DNA of 64,000 bases from Pseudoalteromonas aurantia 208 (GCF_014858725.1 NZ_AQGV01000013.1:395171-459170), one strand, 5' to 3'; counted from the first letter of the stretch, positions 25,099 to 33,894 are shown. Program-made: numbers and translations. Notes: generated from the sequence alone by a model not told the origin.

Positions 25099-26804
25099 AT
25101 TAGTCCAACATGTTCAAGCGCTGTGCGTACTGACTCTTTCCTTAATGGTTTCAAAATGGTCACGTCAGCACCCAGCGCTTTTGCCCGATTTAATTCTACT
25201 GGTTCACTATTTGCGGTCACAACAATGATGGGTTCAGATAAGCCCAGTGTTTGTCGAATATATTCAATAGCCTGAAAGCCATCCATCACCGGCATATTTA
25301 AATCCATAAAAATCACATCATAATGATGAGTACTCAAATCATCGACAGCTGCCAATCCATGCTCAACATGCTTCACGGTAATTGAAAATGTCTCTAGTAC
25401 TTTTTTAATTATCTTTGCATTTAATGGGTTATCTTCCACTAACAAACCAGTTAAAGGCCGTAGTTGACAATGTTGTTCTCGTCGGCTTTGCACGAGATAA
25501 ATAGGGGTTTTTACCCGTACCACGGTACCGCTAGATAGCCCCTTTTCAAATTCTATGTCTCCGCCCATAGCATCTAACAACCATTTACACCTTACCAAGC
25601 CTAGTTGTAAACCTTGAAAGTGTGTCTCTGTCATATTGCTTGAAAGCGGCGAAACACCAGAGAAACCACATCCGGTATCTTTTACGGCGATCTGCAAGTA
25701 AGTCTGAGTTTCATCTAAATACACCTCGATTAATACACTGCCTTGCTCGGTGAATTTAATCGCATTATCAACTAATTGGCCAATGATCCACGCCAGGTGT
25801 TCATGATCACAGGCAATAACCAATGATGTAGAAAATGAAAACTCGGTCTCTAATGCTATCTTTTTCCGCTGTGCTTCATATTCATGGGGTGAAATCGCCT
25901 GCATTAGCGTTTGAGTAAGATCATCTGGCACCACCGACACCTGAATATCTCCTTGCTCCCAACGACTAAACTCTTGAATTGCATTCAATTGGTTAACTAA
26001 TTGCTTCGCCGACACCTCTACTTGTGTCAGCTGTGATTGCGCCCCATCTTGGCGGTATAGGTTTAAAAAACCCAAAATAGCTTGTAAAGGCGTTCTTAAC
26101 TCATGACTTGCACGAGCAAGAAAGTGCGTTTTCATGGTTAAGGCATGCTGCGTTTCTTGTTTTTGAAGTTCAAGAGAGTCGATTGTATCCCTTACCTTTT
26201 TCTCCATTGGTTTAAAGATAAATACCACTTCTAACCAAAGCACAACGATTGCACTAACCCAGAATACAAATTCAAACAAACGTGTTAATGCCACTTTACG
26301 ATTAGCACCTTGTTCAAAAAGTTGCACAGCTTGTTGTTGATAAAATAGTAATACCTGTGCTTCATTGGCCATCTTAATAGCCACTTCTGCATTGAAGGTT
26401 TTAGAGTCATATAACGCTAAAAAGTCTAGGCTCCGTTTATTCAAATTAGCCGGCGCATCAAAATACAATGTCATTAACGCTTCAGACAAAAATACATATT
26501 CCCCCTCTTTTTCACCTAGGATCATCTGGTGATTGGCCGAAAATACGCGCACACTTTTATCCAACTCTGTAAAAAGTATCTGAGTGAGCTTTTGCTCTTT
26601 TTTATAAAAAACAATTTGATTGACGTGTAACGCTATTTTCTGTGCCAACATACGCTGCATACCTGCACGATTAATAAGCTCCGCATCTTCTTGTTTTTGC
26701 TGTAAAAGGTATTGCATCGCTGCAGCCGCCAATGTGACTAATACCCCCATTACCAACACTGCGATAAAATAACGGCTGCGCATAGACTTAATGATATTAC
26801 GCAT
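25092..26804 (-). CDS. Hybrid sensor histidine kinase with PilJ-type sensor domain and C-terminal receiver
   Basis: 570 residues in the inner membrane. A first helix (about 13-32) is followed by a periplasmic PilJ-like domain opening with ELINRAGMQRMLAQKIA. A second helix (about 175-195) leads to HisKA with the phospho-acceptor in FLARASHELRTPLQAILGF, then HATPase (DNAIKFTEQGS, DTGCGFSG, GLQLGL). The receiver domain (about 445-565) has MDLNMPVMDGF with the acceptor aspartate, and the conserved lysine in ILKPLRK. All key residues are present, so it should signal. No separate response regulator is adjacent. MRNIIKSM offers two ATG starts 21 bases apart. Confidence 0.88.
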   Translation of the reverse strand: MRNIIKSMRSRYFIAVLVMGVLVTLAAAAMQYLLQQKQEDAELINRAGMQRMLAQKIALHVNQIVFYKKEQKLTQILFTELDKSVRVFSANHQMILGEKEGEYVFLSEALMTLYFDAPANLNKRSLDFLALYDSKTFNAEVAIKMANEAQVLLFYQQQAVQLFEQGANRKVALTRLFEFVFWVSAIVVLWLEVVFIFKPMEKKVRDTIDSLELQKQETQHALTMKTHFLARASHELRTPLQAILGFLNLYRQDGAQSQLTQVEVSAKQLVNQLNAIQEFSRWEQGDIQVSVVPDDLTQTLMQAISPHEYEAQRKKIALETEFSFSTSLVIACDHEHLAWIIGQLVDNAIKFTEQGSVLIEVYLDETQTYLQIAVKDTGCGFSGVSPLSSNMTETHFQGLQLGLVRCKWLLDAMGGDIEFEKGLSSGTVVRVKTPIYLVQSRREQHCQLRPLTGLLVEDNPLNAKIIKKVLETFSITVKHVEHGLAAVDDLSTHHYDVIFMDLNMPVMDGFQAIEYIRQTLGLSEPIIVVTANSEPVELNRAKALGADVTILKPLRKESVRTALEHVGLIQ

Positions 26805-26869
26805 ATTAACTTATCCATCCTATTTGCCATAAAGTGTAGTGTAAAAATTGAAAACTAACATAACCTCAC

Positions 26870-26899
26870 TTGACACCTAGATGGCTAAAGTGTTTCAAT
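26870..26899 (+). promoter_or_regulatory. Promoter of the lysine-riboswitch operon
   Basis: TTGACA (26870-26875), a perfect -35, is followed after 18 bases by TTCAAT (26894-26899). Transcription would start around 26906, about 45 bases before the riboswitch. Confidence 0.6.
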
Positions 26900-26950
26900 G
26901 CGTGCTCACCCTATTTGAGGGTCAATGTAAACTCACCGAGTAATATGTTG

Positions 26951-27160
26951 GCCTAGGGCTGGAAGAGGTGCGTTATTCAGGTACTTGTGTTGAGGAGAGC
27001 AAACTCCCATGACACACAAGGAGGGGAATTAACGCCGAGAAATATATACTATTTGCTCAGTATACATTTCGGGCGACTGGGTTGAATCCCAGCGACTGTC
27101 ACCAATTGCAGCGTTAATCATATTAACAACGCACATATGTTTGGTGGAGAGCTTCTGGTC
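26951..27160 (+). ncRNA. Lysine riboswitch (L box) upstream of dapA
   Basis: The conserved blocks of the lysine aptamer appear in order: GGAAGAGGTGCG, GGTACTTGTGTTGAGGAG, AAGGAGGGGAATTAACGCCGA, the GGGCGACTGGGTTGAATCCC helix, GACTGTCACC and the closing GGTGGAGAGCTTCTGG. These line up closely with the E. coli lysC element. High lysine should fold the aptamer and shut off the operon. Downstream hairpins at 27196-27237 and 27249-27269 form the expression platform. The second places GG of the likely ribosome site of dapA in a stem (CCGAAC with GTTCGG) five bases before the ATG, which suggests translational control. Confidence 0.94.
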
Positions 27161-27274
27161 TTAAAATAATAAGGCCACTCGCCTTGTCATTTTTAAGTCC
27201 ATTGCTCTTCGAATTTTAACTGTTCGAAGTTTGGACTCACTCCAGACCCCGAACAAGATATAAGTTCGGTAGAG

Positions 27275-28159
27275 ATGAAATCACGATACGATTTATCCAA
27301 CTATCCGTTGTGGACAGCCTTAGTTACGCCTTTTGATGCGAATAACCAAGTTGACTATAACACTTTACATTCGCTTGTGAATGAACAAGCGCAAGCAAAT
27401 AACGGTATTCTCCTGCTTGGCAGTACTGGTGAAGGGCTGGCCTTAAGCTCTGCTGAGCATAAGTGCATTGTCGAGACTGTTTGCAACATGCAATTAGACG
27501 TCCCTATTATGGTGGCTGTGGGCGGCATGAACTTGCAAGATCAATCTGAATGGGTGGCGTTTTGTAATACCCAGCCGATTCATGCACTGTTGCTTGGCTC
27601 TCCGTTATACACAAAACCTGGGGTAGTCGGCCAAACACAATGGTTTGACACCCTGCTGAGCGCCACTGACTTACCTTGTATGTTATACAACGTACCTGGA
27701 CGCAGTGGGGTATCCATCACACCCCAAGTGCTCAAAAATCTAGCCCACCATAAAAATTTATGGGCACTCAAAGAGGCCAGCGGTGATATTGGAGTGTTTG
27801 AAGCTTTCAGAAAAGCCAATCCAACTCTCGCTATTTTTAGTGGCGATGACGGCCTCATGCCATATTTTGCTCAAGCCGGAGCTGCTGGACTCGTATCCGT
27901 GGCCGCAAATGCCTGGCCAAAGCAAACCGCTGAGTTTGTTCGTCGCTCGTTAGCGGGGACTTTTCCTAACTTGTTTACAACTTGGACTGATGCTGTTGAT
28001 AGCCTATTTTCAGTGGCTAATCCCATTCCAGTCAAAGTATTAATGCATGTACAGGGCAAACTTAGTACCCCTAATTTACGTCCTCCATTAACGCACCTAG
28101 AGTTGCCGTGTACTCAGGCAATTGACCGTGCAAACACCACAATTTTATCTTGGAATTAA
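27275..28159 (+). CDS. dapA: 4-Hydroxy-tetrahydrodipicolinate synthase
   Basis: 294 residues. Condenses pyruvate and aspartate semialdehyde, the first step committed to diaminopimelate and lysine. Seen: LWTALVTPFDANNQVDY, the GSTGEG motif, MLYNVPGRSG with the catalytic tyrosine, and the Schiff-base lysine in WALKEASGD. ATG at 27275 lies directly after the riboswitch platform. First gene of a four-gene operon with dapD, a lysA-like and an astE-like gene. Some divergence from mainstream DapA (for example Q-A-N-N-G-I-L-L-L-G in place of the usual S-G-T-x-G-I-V) suggests a distinct subfamily, possibly a second copy in the genome. Confidence 0.9.
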   Translation: MKSRYDLSNYPLWTALVTPFDANNQVDYNTLHSLVNEQAQANNGILLLGSTGEGLALSSAEHKCIVETVCNMQLDVPIMVAVGGMNLQDQSEWVAFCNTQPIHALLLGSPLYTKPGVVGQTQWFDTLLSATDLPCMLYNVPGRSGVSITPQVLKNLAHHKNLWALKEASGDIGVFEAFRKANPTLAIFSGDDGLMPYFAQAGAAGLVSVAANAWPKQTAEFVRRSLAGTFPNLFTTWTDAVDSLFSVANPIPVKVLMHVQGKLSTPNLRPPLTHLELPCTQAIDRANTTILSWN

Positions 28160-28169
28160 GGCAGTTATT

Positions 28170-28910
28170 ATGAGCTGGTTAGAACTATTAAACAATTTAG
28201 AAAATGGCAGTGTACGTGCTGCGACACAAGACGAACAAGGCAACTGGCACGCTAATATCGAAGTAAAGCAAGGTATTTTAGAAGCTTTTAAAAATGGCAA
28301 TAATATTGAATTCCCGGGTGGTTTTGTTGATAAACATAATTTAGCGCCACAAGGGTTTGCAGCTGAAGCAGGCGTTCGTATGGTCCCTGGTGGCAGTAGT
28401 GTTCGCCGTGGTGCGCATGTTGCATCGGGTACCATTATCATGCCACCTGCATATGTGAATATCGGTGCCTATATAGGTGAAGGTACTATGGTCGATAGCC
28501 ACGCATTAGTAGGATCATGTGCTCAAGTAGGTAAAAATGTACATTTAAGTGCCGCAGTCCAACTTGGTGGTGTACTTGAGCCTATCGGTGCAAGCCCTGT
28601 CGTTATTGAAGACGACGCATTTATCGGTGCAGGCTGTGTGATTGTTGAAGGTGTTGTGGTAAAAAAAGGGGCCGTTTTGGCACCCGGCGTACGTTTATCA
28701 GCGACGATCCCTGTCTATGACTGCATCAACGAGCGTCAACTAGACAAAGGCGAAGCTATTCCAGAAAATGCCATTGTTATTCCAGGCTCTCGACCATCGT
28801 CAAGTAAGTGGGGCCGTGAGCAAGGCTTGAATATGTCGTGTGCACTTATCGTCAAATATCGTGATGAACAAAGCGATGCTTCTTTAGAATTAGAAGAGGT
28901 ATTACGATAA
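28170..28910 (+). CDS. dapD: Tetrahydrodipicolinate N-succinyltransferase
   Basis: 246 residues with a left-handed beta-helix of hexapeptide repeats. Characteristic DapD stretches are present: GTIIMPPAYVNIGAYIGEG, TMVDSHALVGSCAQVGKNVHLS, AAVQLGGVLEPIGASPVVIED and FIGAGCVIVEGVVVKKGAVL. It is about 28 residues shorter than E. coli DapD, the difference being in the N-terminal domain. ATG at 28170 has AAGG upstream and is preferred over an earlier in-frame codon inside dapA. Succinylation implies that a desuccinylase must follow in the pathway. The stop overlaps the next start (TAATG). Confidence 0.9.
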   Translation: MSWLELLNNLENGSVRAATQDEQGNWHANIEVKQGILEAFKNGNNIEFPGGFVDKHNLAPQGFAAEAGVRMVPGGSSVRRGAHVASGTIIMPPAYVNIGAYIGEGTMVDSHALVGSCAQVGKNVHLSAAVQLGGVLEPIGASPVVIEDDAFIGAGCVIVEGVVVKKGAVLAPGVRLSATIPVYDCINERQLDKGEAIPENAIVIPGSRPSSSKWGREQGLNMSCALIVKYRDEQSDASLELEEVLR

Positions 28911-30115
28911 TGACTTTTTTGAGCACACCATTACGTCAAACTATTACTGAATTGACTAAACAAGAACATACTCCGTTTTTTGTTTATGACTTAGATGGCT
29001 TACTGTCACACCTAAAACCACTCACAGAGCAATCTGTTGTGAAGCTATGGTACGCAGTTAAAGCTAATCCTTTATCTAACGTGATCCAAACCTTAGATAA
29101 AGCGGGGTTTGATTTTGATGTGGCCAGTAACGGTGAACTTGACCAAGTTTTACGTCAAGGTATCGATGCCAGCCGAGTGCTCAATACTGGACCTGCCAAA
29201 TCAAAAAGGCAGATCCAGCACTTTCTGTCACAAGGTGTACGTACCTTTGTGGCAGAAAGCCATAATCAAGTTAAGTGGCTTAATGATGCTGCTGAAGACT
29301 TAAATATTCAACTGCGTATTTTACTTAGAGTACAGTTGCGCTGGCCTGAAGGTGAGAAAAACCCACTTGGTGGTGATAGTCTAACGCCTTTTGGATTAGG
29401 CGTTGAACAATGGCACTCGTTGCAAATAAGTAAATACCAAGCCCTGAATTTTGTTGGTCTGCACATTTTCCAATGGGGCAACATGTTAAGTACAGAGAAG
29501 CTCGCGCAACTTTGGACGCAAATGGTGCCGCCACTAAAAGCTCTGGCCGATAACTTGGGCTTCAAATTAGACATATTAGACTTAGGCGGTGGCTTAGGGA
29601 TCCCTTACTCTGAAAACGATGCTCAGTTAACTTGGCCAACTTTGATTGACGCACTCGCACAAATTAAGGCATCAGCTGGCGCAACAGAGCTGTGGATGGA
29701 GCTTGGCCGATACGCTGTGGGAGAGTTTGGTCATTATGCCAACCCTGTCGTCGAACAAAAACAAAACTATGATGAGCACCAACTTATTATGTCGGGTGGT
29801 ATTAATCACCTGTTGCGTCCAGCAGTGACCAACCAAGCATTCCCTTGTGAACTACTACGTAATTCAAGCGCGGCATCTCGCAGCTATGTGCTCCATGGCC
29901 CGTTATGCACAGCCTTAGATAATTTAGGCTATCACACGTTACCTAAAGATATACACGAGCAAGACTGGTTGGTATTCAGCCAATGCGGCGCGTATGGCTT
30001 TACAGAAAGTATGCCCTACTTTTTATGTCATGAATTACCAGCTGAGTATGTGATTGAGCACGGCAAAATATGCCACGTCAGAGCTATGCAGCATGCCAGT
30101 GATTATTTAAGATAA
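28910..30115 (+). CDS. PLP-dependent decarboxylase, diaminopimelate decarboxylase-like
   Basis: 401 residues of the fold III ornithine/DAP decarboxylase family. The PLP lysine is in LWYAVKANPL, the phosphate loop in LDLGGGLGIPYSE, and the catalytic cysteine region near FSQCGAYGFTESM. The context (dapA, dapD, lysine riboswitch) argues for a LysA role. However, LHIFQWGNML and GAYGFTESMPYFLCHELPAE are closer in style to biosynthetic decarboxylases of siderophore or exosortase-associated type than to housekeeping LysA, so the exact substrate is uncertain. Its start overlaps the dapD stop by one base; ten bases separate its end from the next gene. Confidence 0.75.
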   Translation: MTFLSTPLRQTITELTKQEHTPFFVYDLDGLLSHLKPLTEQSVVKLWYAVKANPLSNVIQTLDKAGFDFDVASNGELDQVLRQGIDASRVLNTGPAKSKRQIQHFLSQGVRTFVAESHNQVKWLNDAAEDLNIQLRILLRVQLRWPEGEKNPLGGDSLTPFGLGVEQWHSLQISKYQALNFVGLHIFQWGNMLSTEKLAQLWTQMVPPLKALADNLGFKLDILDLGGGLGIPYSENDAQLTWPTLIDALAQIKASAGATELWMELGRYAVGEFGHYANPVVEQKQNYDEHQLIMSGGINHLLRPAVTNQAFPCELLRNSSAASRSYVLHGPLCTALDNLGYHTLPKDIHEQDWLVFSQCGAYGFTESMPYFLCHELPAEYVIEHGKICHVRAMQHASDYLR

Positions 30116-30124
30116 GGAGCCAAT

Positions 30125-31237
30125 ATGACCCCAATTAAGCAAGAAAATATTCAAGTGGGTGAAATAGCAAACGGGTTACCATTAACGATTCCTGTGTATC
30201 GTTTAAAAGGCAATGGCACCGGCCCACGCGTCTATATTCAGGCCAATATGCATGGTGCAGAAGTGCAAGGCAATGCCGTTATTTATCAATTACTAGAACA
30301 GTTGCAACAACAGACATTGGCTGGTGATATTACGTTAGTCCCTTACGCCAACCCTATTGGATGTAACCAAAAGTCTGGGGAATTTACGCTAGGCCGCTTT
30401 GACCCAATTACAGGCACCAATTGGAATCGCATGTATCAAAGCCATCTACCATTAGTGGATACCTTTGTTGCTGAACATCTCGACAGCTCCTTAAGCGAAA
30501 TTAAAAACCAGTTCTCAGCAGCTTTAGTACAAGCGACACAAGCTATGCTTGATGGGCCAGCATACAGTATAAATACCGGTAAACGCATAGCTTTAAACCT
30601 ACAACGCTTAGCCCATGAAGCCGACATTGTACTGGACTTACACACTGGCCCTATTTCATCTAAACATCTATATTGCCCAGAATATGCCAAGGCGAGTGCC
30701 AGTTACTTTAATATTCCCCATGTGCTGCTCATTCCCAACGACTTTGATGGTGCACTTGATGAAGCCAGTTTTTGTCCGTGGTGGGCATTGAGTGAAGCCT
30801 ATAAAAAACAGGGGCGAGATATACCTGTTTTAGTTGAAGCATTCACTGTTGAACTTGGCTCCCAAGAAAAAATTGACTTAACCGAAGCCAAAGCAGATGC
30901 AGCAAGTCTACTCAGCTACTTAAGCTATAAAGAGGTGTTGCTAAACTCGCCATTTAAACCACAAGCAATGGTCCGCTACGGTTGTATGCTGCAAGATTAC
31001 CTAGCCTACTATGCACCAATGGGTGGCATGGTTGAATACACAGCGGTACTGGGCAGCCATATAAAAGCAGGTGACACAATCGCTCATATTTTGCGCATGG
31101 AGCGTTACCTGTCGGAGCAACCTTTGCACAGCATCACTTTAGATAAAGATGCCATTGCTATCCTGCATTTTGCGTCTGCAAGCGTCAACCAAGGAACTGA
31201 GTTGTATAAGTTCTTTACTAATTACTTTGAGCTATAA
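30125..31237 (+). CDS. Succinylglutamate desuccinylase/aspartoacylase-family zinc hydrolase
   Basis: 370 residues of the AstE/AspA (M14-like) amidohydrolase family. Zinc ligands are visible as H-x-x-E in IQANMHGAEVQGNA and a later histidine in IVLDLHTGP; the probable catalytic glutamate is in VLVEAFTVELGS. Such enzymes remove acyl groups from amino acids. In this operon, after DapD, the natural guess is desuccinylation of N-succinyl-diaminopimelate, the job usually done by the unrelated DapE. That assignment is inference from context; succinylglutamate or another acyl amino acid remains possible. A perfect AAGGAG ribosome site precedes the ATG. Confidence 0.8.
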   Translation: MTPIKQENIQVGEIANGLPLTIPVYRLKGNGTGPRVYIQANMHGAEVQGNAVIYQLLEQLQQQTLAGDITLVPYANPIGCNQKSGEFTLGRFDPITGTNWNRMYQSHLPLVDTFVAEHLDSSLSEIKNQFSAALVQATQAMLDGPAYSINTGKRIALNLQRLAHEADIVLDLHTGPISSKHLYCPEYAKASASYFNIPHVLLIPNDFDGALDEASFCPWWALSEAYKKQGRDIPVLVEAFTVELGSQEKIDLTEAKADAASLLSYLSYKEVLLNSPFKPQAMVRYGCMLQDYLAYYAPMGGMVEYTAVLGSHIKAGDTIAHILRMERYLSEQPLHSITLDKDAIAILHFASASVNQGTELYKFFTNYFEL

Positions 31238-31260
31238 CTCAATCACAATATTGCGTGAGA

Positions 31261-31317
31261 GTAAGCTGGTATCAACCTGCTTACTAAGGAATGGCGGCGA
31301 TGCCGCCAACCTTTTTC
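31261..31317 (+). terminator. Tandem hairpins ending the lysine operon
   Basis: The first hairpin (GTAAGC...GCTTAC, 31261-31284) is followed by TGGCGGC-GAT-GCCGCCA (31292-31308) and a T-run. The second has the form of a rho-independent terminator. Confidence 0.8.
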
Positions 31318-31421
31318 CATTCAGATCCGCTAACTCGCATACTTGACCCCAAACCTAAACAGCAGTTATTCATCCTCATTTAATATAAAGCGGTGTATAA
31401 TTGTCACTTCAATAATATTCT

Positions 31422-32462
31422 ATGAAACAATACACTATGGAACTGCGTTCACTTGTTTTTGGTACTTTACTTTCAGGACTTTCATTTACAACTCTCGCTG
31501 AGACACCTGCAAACAACGATGAGATTGATCTAGTTAAGCAATGCATTCTGAATGAAATTATTGGTGGCGATAAAAAGCAAACAATTGAGCAACTGAGGAT
31601 TCGATGCGCTAAGCTGGATGCCGCAAAACGGCTCAGTTCTTTAGATAAGCGCGTAGCGCGAGAGCGAGTCGGTGAAAAAAACCGTAATGTACTTACACCA
31701 CATCACCGTAACTATATTTTGCCTGTATCCTACATAAGCAACCCTAATAATCGCCCTTTCGATGGTCTTAAGAATATTGATGCGGAAGCGGGTGAGCCGC
31801 TTGATAACTTTGAAGCGAAATATCAACTGTCTCTTAAAATACCACTTTATAGCGATTTTTCTGATAGTGATCAGGCCATTTATATGGGCTTCACTTTACA
31901 ATCTTACTGGCAGCTTTATAACAAAGATATCTCTTCACCGTTTCGTGAAACCAATTATGAGCCAGAACTATTCTGGGTTAACTTCTTAGATGATGAAAAT
32001 GTCCTTTGGGGTGATGAAATGGCGATAGTGTTAGGTATCTCTCACCAATCTAATGGCAGAAGTCAACCTAACTCACGTTCTTGGAACCGTATTTATGCAA
32101 ATTTCATATGGGAAAATAATGGTTTTGTCTTCAGTTTCAAACCTTGGTATCGACTGCCAGAAGAGCGTAAAACTGATGTACTTACGGCCAAAGGAGACGA
32201 CAATCCAGATATTCATAAATATATGGGTTACTTCGAGCTCAGTGGGGTGTATAGATATAAAGAGCATGAATTTGGCTTTACTGCGCGAAATAACCTTAAC
32301 AGCGACAATCGGGGCGCTCTACAAATTGACTGGTCATTCCCTATCTGGGGAAAATTACGCGGCTACGCACAATACTTTAATGGCTACGGTGAAAGCTTGA
32401 TTGACTATAACGCAGACATTCAACGATTTGGGGTGGGTATACTGCTTACCGATATTTTATAA
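31422..32462 (+). CDS. pldA: Outer membrane phospholipase A
   Basis: 346 residues. A signal peptide (about 1-27) is followed by an N-terminal extension and the 12-strand barrel of OMPLA, which hydrolyses misplaced phospholipids in the outer leaflet. The active site is clear: GISHQSNGRSQPNSRSWNR carries the catalytic His and Ser of the His-Ser-Asn triad. The protein ends in a typical barrel strand (FGVGILLTDIL). MKQYTMELRS offers two starts (31422 or 31437), neither with a strong ribosome site. TATAAT at about 31396 is a plausible -10. Terminator follows. Confidence 0.93.
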   Translation: MKQYTMELRSLVFGTLLSGLSFTTLAETPANNDEIDLVKQCILNEIIGGDKKQTIEQLRIRCAKLDAAKRLSSLDKRVARERVGEKNRNVLTPHHRNYILPVSYISNPNNRPFDGLKNIDAEAGEPLDNFEAKYQLSLKIPLYSDFSDSDQAIYMGFTLQSYWQLYNKDISSPFRETNYEPELFWVNFLDDENVLWGDEMAIVLGISHQSNGRSQPNSRSWNRIYANFIWENNGFVFSFKPWYRLPEERKTDVLTAKGDDNPDIHKYMGYFELSGVYRYKEHEFGFTARNNLNSDNRGALQIDWSFPIWGKLRGYAQYFNGYGESLIDYNADIQRFGVGILLTDIL

Positions 32463-32502
32463 ATACCACGCTCTACCCTGAAAATAGACCCACGATATAA
32501 AA

Positions 32503-32530
32503 AAGCGCCCTGTTTATGGCGCTTCTTATT
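32503..32530 (+). terminator. Terminator of pldA
   Basis: AAGCGCC and GGCGCTT (32503-32509, 32518-32524) form a stem followed by CTTATT; A-runs on the left allow weak function on the minus strand as well, for the convergent membrane-protein gene. Confidence 0.7.
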
Positions 32531-32534
32531 GTCA

Positions 32535-32777
32535 TTACTCGTCTTCAGATAGGCTTTTTCTATCTCGCCTTTGATAAAATATTGCAGCAAGTAAATAACC
32601 AACACATACATACATGTTCAATATAGGAATACAGGATGAAATTATTGCAGGCTTTTTCCTGAAACCCTTTAACTTCGCAATCAATAAATTAAACGGCAAC
32701 GCTATTATTATGGATACTATGCCGCCTAGTAGTATCGGCGGTAGTTCTCCTGTCTTGAATAGTTCTAAAAATTCCAT
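32535..32777 (-). CDS. Small membrane protein, unknown function
   Basis: 80 residues with two predicted membrane helices (PPILLGGIVSIIIALPFNLLI and IPILNMYVCVGYLLAAIFY), a basic loop between them (AKLKGFRKKP) and a charged C-terminal tail (QRRDRKSLSEDE). I do not recognise the family. It lies 15 bases downstream of the secreted-protein gene on the same strand, so the two are likely co-transcribed. Confidence 0.55.
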   Translation of the reverse strand: MEFLELFKTGELPPILLGGIVSIIIALPFNLLIAKLKGFRKKPAIISSCIPILNMYVCVGYLLAAIFYQRRDRKSLSEDE

Positions 32778-32792
32778 GTGACACCTTATATA

Positions 32793-33632
32793 TTATTCTG
32801 GGGAAATGGGCACTATGGTCACACTTCCTCCGCCACTACCACCCATCCAACCTTCGCTGTACACCACCGTAACTGCAATACCGTATTCAGCAGCCTTATC
32901 TAAAAAGCGCTCTAAAGCCGCACTACTGCTAAATGTATACTGGCCTTGAATCGATGCACCAGCATCGGGGATTCTATTGCCATTGGCATCGCGCGCGCTG
33001 TTAGCTTTATAATTCAATTTTAAAACAGCACTTCCCAATGTTGAAGCTGTCATTAACAAGATCGATCCATCTTCAAACTTAAACCTCAGTTCAAGACCGT
33101 TTAACGGACCAATAAACGAGCCCCCAACAATTGATGTTAATTGTGCTGACCAATACGTGAGTGGATAAGCAGATTGATACCAGCTATCTAACTTATCGTG
33201 GTTACTAAAATTTTGCGACAAACTCCATGCACTCCCTAACCCTGAAGAGGATGGGACTGGCACCGTAGTTGATGCCTCTATACTATTGAAATACGTATGC
33301 GCTTGATTCACTCTGTTCTGCAAATCTGAAGAAGTTGCGATATATCGACCGGTCACCACAGTGACTAATTCACCGCGACGATCTAACTCTGGTCTAGACG
33401 TCACTCTAAACGACTTAACTAAGCCATTTTTAATACTAATAACATGCACATTATACTCAGAGCTAACACTGTCATACTCAGTCATCTCTTTCACTTTACT
33501 CACCGCTTTGGTGTGCATTTGCACTGCCGAAGAGCACGGATTACAAGTCACATTAATCGCAGCTTTGCTATCGTGAGTAAATAAAAAAAGTAAAAAACAA
33601 AATGTATTAATAAGAAGTTTGCTATGTTTCAT
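32793..33632 (-). CDS. Secreted protein of unknown function
   Basis: 279 residues with a clear signal peptide (LLINTFCFLLFLFTHDSKA, cleavage near 25). A Cys pair (CNPC) lies just after the cleavage site. The C-terminal half contains DANGNRIPDAGASIQGQYTF, an acidic Asp/Asn-rich loop that could bind calcium. The end is Gly/Ser-rich (EGWMGGSGGGSVTIVPISPE). No family recognised. Paired with the 80-residue membrane protein; both lie between pldA and metL with no functional link visible. Confidence 0.6.
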   Translation of the reverse strand: MKHSKLLINTFCFLLFLFTHDSKAAINVTCNPCSSAVQMHTKAVSKVKEMTEYDSVSSEYNVHVISIKNGLVKSFRVTSRPELDRRGELVTVVTGRYIATSSDLQNRVNQAHTYFNSIEASTTVPVPSSSGLGSAWSLSQNFSNHDKLDSWYQSAYPLTYWSAQLTSIVGGSFIGPLNGLELRFKFEDGSILLMTASTLGSAVLKLNYKANSARDANGNRIPDAGASIQGQYTFSSSAALERFLDKAAEYGIAVTVVYSEGWMGGSGGGSVTIVPISPE

Positions 33633-33724
33633 TTTCTATGTCCTTATAGGTAATTGCAGTTATCCATTAACTGACAATTTACAAGCTAGACCAAGAGCTG
33701 ATATTAAGCAATTATTTAGTAGGT

Positions 33725-33871
33725 AATAACACGAAAAAAATAGTATTTAAGTTTTATTTTTAAATCGATGTGTTATTTAAGGATACGCGCTATCCTGTTC
33801 TTAACATGCAAATTATGAACAACGCGTGCTCCTGCTATGCTAAAGGCGATGAACTTTAGTGCATCACCTTT
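33725..33871. other. Two inverted repeats downstream of metL
   Basis: AATAACAC/GTGTTATT (33725-33732, 33770-33777) encloses AT-rich complementary arms. AAAGGCGATG/CATCACCTTT (33842-33851, 33862-33871) forms an imperfect hairpin 24 bases after the metL stop. The second may end the metBL transcript, but neither has a classical T-run in the right place. Confidence 0.35.
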
Positions 33872-33894
33872 AAATTTATTGAGACCATCAAATA

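Noticed and set aside
32420..32611. 63-codon minus-strand frame overlapping the pldA end
   Set aside because: Overlaps both pldA and the 80-residue membrane gene and contains the pldA terminator; no protein-like features.
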